Below are positions 35,841 to 40,132 of a DNA stretch of 40,132 bases, piece after piece; position 1 is the stretch's first letter; each line of letters starts with the position of its first letter. Source of the DNA: a virus; the IMG/VR virus record IMGVR_UViG_3300009285_000594, positions 1 to 40,132 of that record; one strand, written 5' to 3'. The translations under genes and the position numbers were made by a program. The notes beneath the pieces were generated by a model. That model had not been told where the DNA came from and made no database searches. It saw only the letters and a list, made by a program, of their open reading frames with translations.

Positions 35841-36476
35841 TTAAAACTTTTTAATTTTTTCTACTAATTCTTCAACTGTTTCTTTACCTGTTAACTCAAT
35901 GTCTAACTTCATACATTCTTCTAACAATTCTTTTCTAGTAGGTAAAGATTTCTTAGGATCAACTATTGAAGTCTTTTTAGGTTCTTCCTTAGTCTCTACT
36001 TTAGGCTCTTCCTTATTTTCAGTTTGTAAATTATTTACAACTTCATTTATTTTTTCAGGAGCTTTGGATAAATCGGTTTTAATTTCTTCTTCTGTATAAT
36101 CTTTATTTAAATTACTAACAACTTCAACTACTCTTTCACCAACGCTTTTAATCTCTTCAGCTAAATGCCATTCATCAACCCCCAGAATAATAGTATTAAT
36201 AACCTTTGGTCTTTCTATAGGAGAAGTCATTAAACCTTTTTTCTTAGTCGTTTCTTCCATTTTTAATAAAATATGATCAGCAAGATGTTTAGCAAAATGT
36301 TCCGCCAAATAACGAGGCATACGTTTGGTTTTTCCTGGAATAATTCGATGAGGTTTGCCATCCCAATTAACTTGAAAGTAATCGGAATGTCTATATCCAT
36401 ATTCAGTGTCTATATCGTTGCATCCCACATGAGGATTAGCAACCACCAGAATATCGGATTCGTGAGGTTGAGGCAT
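35841..36476 (-). CDS. Virion-associated protein with C-terminal SAP/HeH-like motif
   Basis: A 211-residue protein. Residues 1-90 are a folded N-terminal part (YGYRHSDYFQVNWDGKPHRI, then PRYLAEHFAKHLADHILLKM). A Lys/Glu/Thr-rich linker spans about 135-175. The last 37 residues (LPTRKELLEECMKLDIELTG, then KETVEELVEKIKKF) resemble the helix-extended-helix or SAP/LEM fold that binds nucleic acid or terminates transcription complexes. It is the first gene after the 36513 promoter. The function is unknown. Confidence 0.65.
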   Translation of the reverse strand: MPQPHESDILVVANPHVGCNDIDTEYGYRHSDYFQVNWDGKPHRIIPGKTKRMPRYLAEHFAKHLADHILLKMEETTKKKGLMTSPIERPKVINTIILGVDEWHLAEEIKSVGERVVEVVSNLNKDYTEEEIKTDLSKAPEKINEVVNNLQTENKEEPKVETKEEPKKTSIVDPKKSLPTRKELLEECMKLDIELTGKETVEELVEKIKKF

Positions 36477-36512
36477 TTGATCTCCTTTGGTTATTTAAAA
36501 TACTCTGACGAG

Positions 36513-36541
36513 ATTATAGTATAAATATTAATATCAAGCAA
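36513..36541 (-). promoter_or_regulatory. Possible promoter after the fibre 2 gene
   Basis: Read leftward: TTGCTT (36541-36536), a 17-base spacer, TATAAT (36518-36513). The -10 is perfect but the -35 is poor. It would serve the adaptor/nozzle/fibre 1 group. Confidence 0.5.
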
Positions 36542-39271
36542 TTAATTTAATTTATTTTCTAATTTATTTATCCGTGCTTCAAGTTGTCTAATGGCACCCG
36601 TTTTAAGCATTGCTAATTTTGTAAAGTTTACAAATCCATGCGTTGTTGTATCATCATCAAAACTAATAATCTTACTGTCTTTAATAATTTTTAATTTAGC
36701 TTCATGTTTAACTTTTTCTTCTCCTGTCTTTACGGGTTTATTCCCCTTCCTCATTTCAAACTCTTCTTCTAAAGCGTTAAGCAGTTCCACATCGGTATAC
36801 TCATCAAAGGTTGTCCATTCCACATTAGCGTGTGCTGATCCTTCAGCGTCAAAGATAAATTCGGCTGTGGTGTTATTGCGTATGACAACTAGATTGCCAT
36901 CAGCACTCATAGCCCCATAAGTAGTAGTAGACTTCAACGCTCCGTCTAATAGAAAAGCTCCTAAAGCAGCGGTTGTTTTAGCAGTATTGGCGGTTGATCC
37001 AACTCCTCGCATCCTAAGTCCGTATTCTAACTCCCCATAGCCTTCAATACCCAAGCCACCAGCCGTTAAAGACACTTTTTTAAATACTCCATAGGTATCA
37101 GTTTCAGCAATATCAGTCATACCATGAGCTACATCTGATGATTTAAGTGATAGTATTTCATCATCATTTGCCCCTTGATTGATAGTCAAGCCAGCCGTCA
37201 TATTAGTATTAGCCGATTCATTGATGAACCATAGTCCATTGCCAATTTGATCTGTAGTTGAACTTCCTGGTATAAAAAGTTCTCCTTCCGCATCGAATAT
37301 AAACCTAGCCGTTCCTGCGTTACTAATAACCATTAGGTTAGCATCTGCACCTGCCGCACCGTAACTTGTCCCACTCTTTTTATAGGCTACATTCTCAACG
37401 TAAGCTCTAGCGGCGGTTGTTTTAGTGGTATTATCAGTTACTCCCATACCCGTGAAACTTACTGCAACGGTAGCTTCACTAAATCCATAAAGTCCACCAC
37501 CACCTGCGGCGGCTGATAATTTACGAATTGAAAAGTAGGTATCAGTTTCGGTAAAGTCTGTAATCCCATGAGCTACATCTGAAGATTTGAGGGATAATAT
37601 CTCGTCATCATACCCACCTTGATTGATCGTTAGACCAAGAGATGTAGTTGTATTGGCAGTATCATTTATATAGACATTTCCTCCCTGGTCTATAGTTACC
37701 CTAGCAGTGAGAGTGGTTGAGTCGTTGGAAGTCGTGCCAATTCTGATTTGTGTTCCATTAGCAGTAGTTGTCCAATCTTGGGTAGCGGCACAAACAATAT
37801 ACCCTTTAGAGCCAGTCCATGCCTCACCATTATAACCCCTAAAAGAGATAGCCCCTAAACCATCAGCACTAAGAACAGTCGTAGGGATAGCTTCTGTTCC
37901 CCTAGCTTTTCTTAAAGCAAATTGTGGAGAAACAGTTGAATCAACATAACACGTTCCCCAAAAAGCAGAATTATCAGCAGTAGTCCCTACGACACTTACC
38001 TGTCCACCTGAATTAGTCACCGATCCTACTGTTAGTGTTCCACTAATAGTCGTATTTTGTAATAGCCGTACAGCAGTAGTTGCTCCTATGTCAATATATC
38101 CGTCATTGAGTGAATCTATATATTCATTTCCATCTGTTTGGGTAAACTCTATCTTATCTCCTGCGTGAATAATTCCCGTATTTGTATAAATAGCATAAGC
38201 TAAAGAAGAACCTGTAATATTTTCTACATATAACCCATAAGTATTTACGGGCGTATTCTGTCCAGTAAAATTAGTAGTATTGATATGTAACATTCTAAGA
38301 TTTGTAATTGCTGTAGTATTAGCTCCCGACCCATAAGTACCTAAAACATATCCAGTAAGATTGGTAATTGTTCCTGCTCCATCTGCTGTCATTTGCATAA
38401 TAACCCTGTTTGCTTCTACATAACTCGCTGTACCAGCATGAGTAGCTTTAATAACTGCCACATTATATGCTCCTGTAAAGTGTGGAGCAGAGGTTGTAGC
38501 CGCATCCGTAACCGCAACATCTACACGCCCATATAGACCATTCTTTGCATATCCTGCTGTCCCCGTCTCACCTGCTCCCATAGTGGCATTCATATATCCA
38601 TAAACTCCTGTACCACTTTCAGCCGCCGTAGTAGAGGTTGTATTAACTTGTAATTTATAAGCAGTATTAGGAACAACCCCAATCCCCACATTTCCAACCC
38701 CACTAACCGCCATAAAGTCTGTACCAGCGGAGTTTTCCAAAACAAAAAGATCAGAGGTTTGAGTAGAATGCCCTTGAACTCGTAACTGGATTGCGTCACT
38801 AGACCCGTCTATTACTTGGTTTATGCTAAAGGTATTAGCTGTACCCAATAGTGCCACCGTTCCTGTGGCTGGTATTGTTAGAGTAGTATCGGCAGGAGAA
38901 GTAAGTGAGTTTCTCCCCACACCTATAGACTTAGCGTATTGTGTATGATCATCATCAGTTAAGCCGTCTAATCCCCCATGATCATGTTTATGTAATGTAG
39001 TAGCTCCAGTATCCGTTAGGTCTGTCCAGTTAGTTCCTGAAAAATTAGCGGAATCAAGATAATAAGAACCTTGCTGACTATCTAATAGATCAGCATTTAG
39101 ATTGGTATTTAAAGTTGTGGAAGTAGTCGCGTATGGTTGTGTTCCTATCGCTATATTGGAAACAAAATTAGGAGAAGTTAACACTCCCGTCATCGTATCA
39201 CCTATAATATTCACATATCGTGAATCCATTGTTGCTACACCTATATTGTGTTGAGTACGAGAATTACTCAT
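36542..39271 (-). CDS. Tail fibre/spike protein 2
   Basis: Start at MSNSRTQHNIGVATMDSRYV is supported by RBS AAGGTGG and an ATGA overlap with the preceding gene; a GTG start 12 bases earlier is less likely. The 909 residues include YVNIIGDTMTGVL (a common N-terminal fibre motif), LHKHDHGGLDGLTDDDHTQYA (metal-binding turn seen in many fibres) and the module TQTDGNEYIDSLNDGYIDIG shared with fibre 1. Two long internal repeats follow, each with NQGG/NQGANDDEILSLKSSDVA (about residues 555-700 and 705-815). The end is a short coiled coil (RQLEARINKLENKLN). A receptor-binding role is inferred. Confidence 0.85.
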   Translation of the reverse strand: MSNSRTQHNIGVATMDSRYVNIIGDTMTGVLTSPNFVSNIAIGTQPYATTSTTLNTNLNADLLDSQQGSYYLDSANFSGTNWTDLTDTGATTLHKHDHGGLDGLTDDDHTQYAKSIGVGRNSLTSPADTTLTIPATGTVALLGTANTFSINQVIDGSSDAIQLRVQGHSTQTSDLFVLENSAGTDFMAVSGVGNVGIGVVPNTAYKLQVNTTSTTAAESGTGVYGYMNATMGAGETGTAGYAKNGLYGRVDVAVTDAATTSAPHFTGAYNVAVIKATHAGTASYVEANRVIMQMTADGAGTITNLTGYVLGTYGSGANTTAITNLRMLHINTTNFTGQNTPVNTYGLYVENITGSSLAYAIYTNTGIIHAGDKIEFTQTDGNEYIDSLNDGYIDIGATTAVRLLQNTTISGTLTVGSVTNSGGQVSVVGTTADNSAFWGTCYVDSTVSPQFALRKARGTEAIPTTVLSADGLGAISFRGYNGEAWTGSKGYIVCAATQDWTTTANGTQIRIGTTSNDSTTLTARVTIDQGGNVYINDTANTTTSLGLTINQGGYDDEILSLKSSDVAHGITDFTETDTYFSIRKLSAAAGGGGLYGFSEATVAVSFTGMGVTDNTTKTTAARAYVENVAYKKSGTSYGAAGADANLMVISNAGTARFIFDAEGELFIPGSSTTDQIGNGLWFINESANTNMTAGLTINQGANDDEILSLKSSDVAHGMTDIAETDTYGVFKKVSLTAGGLGIEGYGELEYGLRMRGVGSTANTAKTTAALGAFLLDGALKSTTTYGAMSADGNLVVIRNNTTAEFIFDAEGSAHANVEWTTFDEYTDVELLNALEEEFEMRKGNKPVKTGEEKVKHEAKLKIIKDSKIISFDDDTTTHGFVNFTKLAMLKTGAIRQLEARINKLENKLN

Positions 39272-39687
39272 ATTGCAATCCACCTTATTACTTGTGCGGC
39301 TGATCCACTAATACAATAGCAATCAGCCACATTATCAATATCTAAACTAATTGATTCACCTGCCAATAACTCAAACCCATTAGCAGTTGTTACTCCAGTT
39401 GTCCCAATATATAAAGCTACAGTATTTGTTGATAAAGATTTAATCGTAATTGAATGTATCGCCTGTGAACTACCTATAGCTTCTGCTGTATCAGTAGGAA
39501 CTGTTTTCGTGTTGTTGAATACTGTAGACTCTGGAGAAATATAAATATCACCACTAATTGTAGAATTAGTTAATAATCTATAAGTTAAAGGATCAATTCT
39601 AAATATTAATTGAGTATCATTTCCATCATTAGAAATTCCTGAAGCAGTTGTAATTCTATTTTCATCTCTTTTATTTGTATCCGCCAT
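39268..39687 (-). CDS. Small beta-rich structural protein
   Basis: A 139-residue protein of beta-sandwich type: STISGDIYISPESTVFNNTK, SIHSITIKSLSTNTVALYIG and NGFELLAGESISLDIDNVAD, with a Cys pair near the end (DCYCISG). Such proteins are common near phage fibres and may be tail-tip or fibre-adaptor subunits. The stop overlaps the fibre 2 start (ATGA). The assignment is from pattern and position. Confidence 0.7.
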   Translation of the reverse strand: MADTNKRDENRITTASGISNDGNDTQLIFRIDPLTYRLLTNSTISGDIYISPESTVFNNTKTVPTDTAEAIGSSQAIHSITIKSLSTNTVALYIGTTGVTTANGFELLAGESISLDIDNVADCYCISGSAAQVIRWIAI

Positions 39688-39696
39688 CTTGCTCTC

Positions 39697-40098
39697 CTAA
39701 TTTGTATTATAAGTTTTTATTCTATCATTTAACCAAATCTCTTTTTTATTTAATTCTTCAAACTTTTTTTCAGTCTCTTTTTTTAAATTGACAAGCAAAT
39801 TCTGATCCTGCCTATTTCTCTCTATTAATTTATTTAATTCACCTTCTTTGATCTCAACGACCGTAATCGGGATAATGCCTTCGCCGATCAGCCGGCGGAT
39901 GTCTGGTCCAACCAGGCACAGATATGTGCCCAGGACGATCATGGACCCAGCCGGATCAAAGGTCATCAGTCCTACCGTGAAGGTGGGGTTAGACGTGGCC
40001 GTGTATAGAAACGCGACTAGGCCGAGGAAGGCTAGGCCGATGAGCAAGCGGAGCTGAACGTCGGTCAGCTTGAGGAAAAAAGATTTAATCTTTTCCAT
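39697..40098 (-). CDS. Small membrane protein with a GC-rich N-terminal half
   Basis: A 133-residue protein with two membrane segments (about 16-35, LRLLIGLAFLGLVAFLYTAT, and 51-69, GSMIVLGTYLCLVGPDIRRL). A charged coiled-coil C-terminus follows (about 85-130, KLIERNRQDQNLLVNLKKET). Codons for residues about 9-82 are GC-rich (39854-40073, about 55-58% G+C by hand count per 60-base line), whereas the C-terminal codons match the genome (about 22-25%). A hybrid gene or acquired segment is likely. RBS AAAGGAG. The function is unknown; a holin-like or membrane-anchor role is possible. Confidence 0.75.
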   Translation of the reverse strand: MEKIKSFFLKLTDVQLRLLIGLAFLGLVAFLYTATSNPTFTVGLMTFDPAGSMIVLGTYLCLVGPDIRRLIGEGIIPITVVEIKEGELNKLIERNRQDQNLLVNLKKETEKKFEELNKKEIWLNDRIKTYNTN

Positions 40099-40132
40099 TT
40101 GCGATCTCCTTTAAAGTACTATATTTTGATTG

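Noticed and set aside
29494-39271. Diversity-generating retroelement acting on the fibres
   Set aside because: No reverse transcriptase, template repeat or A-biased variable repeat was seen in the window.
1-40132. Stop-codon reassignment (codes 4, 15 or 25)
   Set aside because: TGA, TAG and TAA each end recognisable genes, with many ATGA couplings, and no reading frame is interrupted by an internal stop.

Overview
The window reads as part of a tailed double-stranded DNA phage (Caudoviricetes-like) or a closely related prophage from an AT-rich bacterial host, probably with short-tailed (podovirus-like) virions. Large terminase, portal, scaffold, HK97-fold-type coat, neck and nozzle-like proteins, large internal-virion-like proteins and two fibre proteins are present, but no tape measure, tube or sheath protein. 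Genes are tightly packed, many with ATGA stop/start overlaps, and have strong Shine-Dalgarno sites. TGA, TAA and TAG all end recognisable genes, so translation follows the standard bacterial code (11), not a recoded one. The host cannot be named from the sequence. The replication polymerase, helicase, primase and integrase are not in the window.

Layout. (1) 1-101: the tail end of a rightward DNA methyltransferase gene that runs off the left edge. (2) 93-12082, leftward: head and packaging block. In transcription order it holds a small-terminase-like HTH protein, a Phd/YefM-like regulator with four operator-like repeats, an unknown protein, a secreted CAP-domain protein, small zinc and membrane proteins, TerL, portal, scaffold, major coat protein, a decoration-like protein, a beta-helix protein and a coiled-coil protein. 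(3) 12108-13755: a divergent promoter region and a short rightward operon of six small genes ending at a terminator. (4) 13756-14094: mostly non-coding, with hairpins, a palindrome and a leftward promoter-terminator pair that could encode a ~55-nt RNA. (5) 14095-22492, leftward: early/accessory block of about 25 small genes (NinG-like nuclease, MerR-like and ribbon-helix-helix regulators, DUF5662-like protein, a pentapeptide-repeat protein, a likely ssDNA-binding protein, a YopX-like protein), driven by clear sigma70-type promoters at 22464-22492 and 20297-20325. (6) 22496-22731: tandem terminators and short direct repeats that separate two transcription units. (7) 22745-40098, leftward: late block with lysis genes (holin-like protein, C39-type peptidase, XhlA-like protein), internal virion proteins, tail, neck and fibre genes.

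How it works together. The late block builds the tail, injection proteins and lysis system; the left block packages DNA and builds the head; the centre carries regulation and DNA metabolism. On a circular or permuted genome, late and head genes would all be read in the same direction.

The most unusual signals are regulatory. At 22337-22457 a strong promoter is followed by a leader with two interleaved long inverted repeats (pseudoknot or switch topology) overlapped by a short upstream reading frame. At 17639-17774 a second leader has the same topology and a 16-codon leader peptide. A 14-bp palindrome TCTAACNTGTTAGA occurs four times. Two distant promoters share TTGACATTGACRTCAA. A GC-rich island is embedded in one small late membrane-protein gene.
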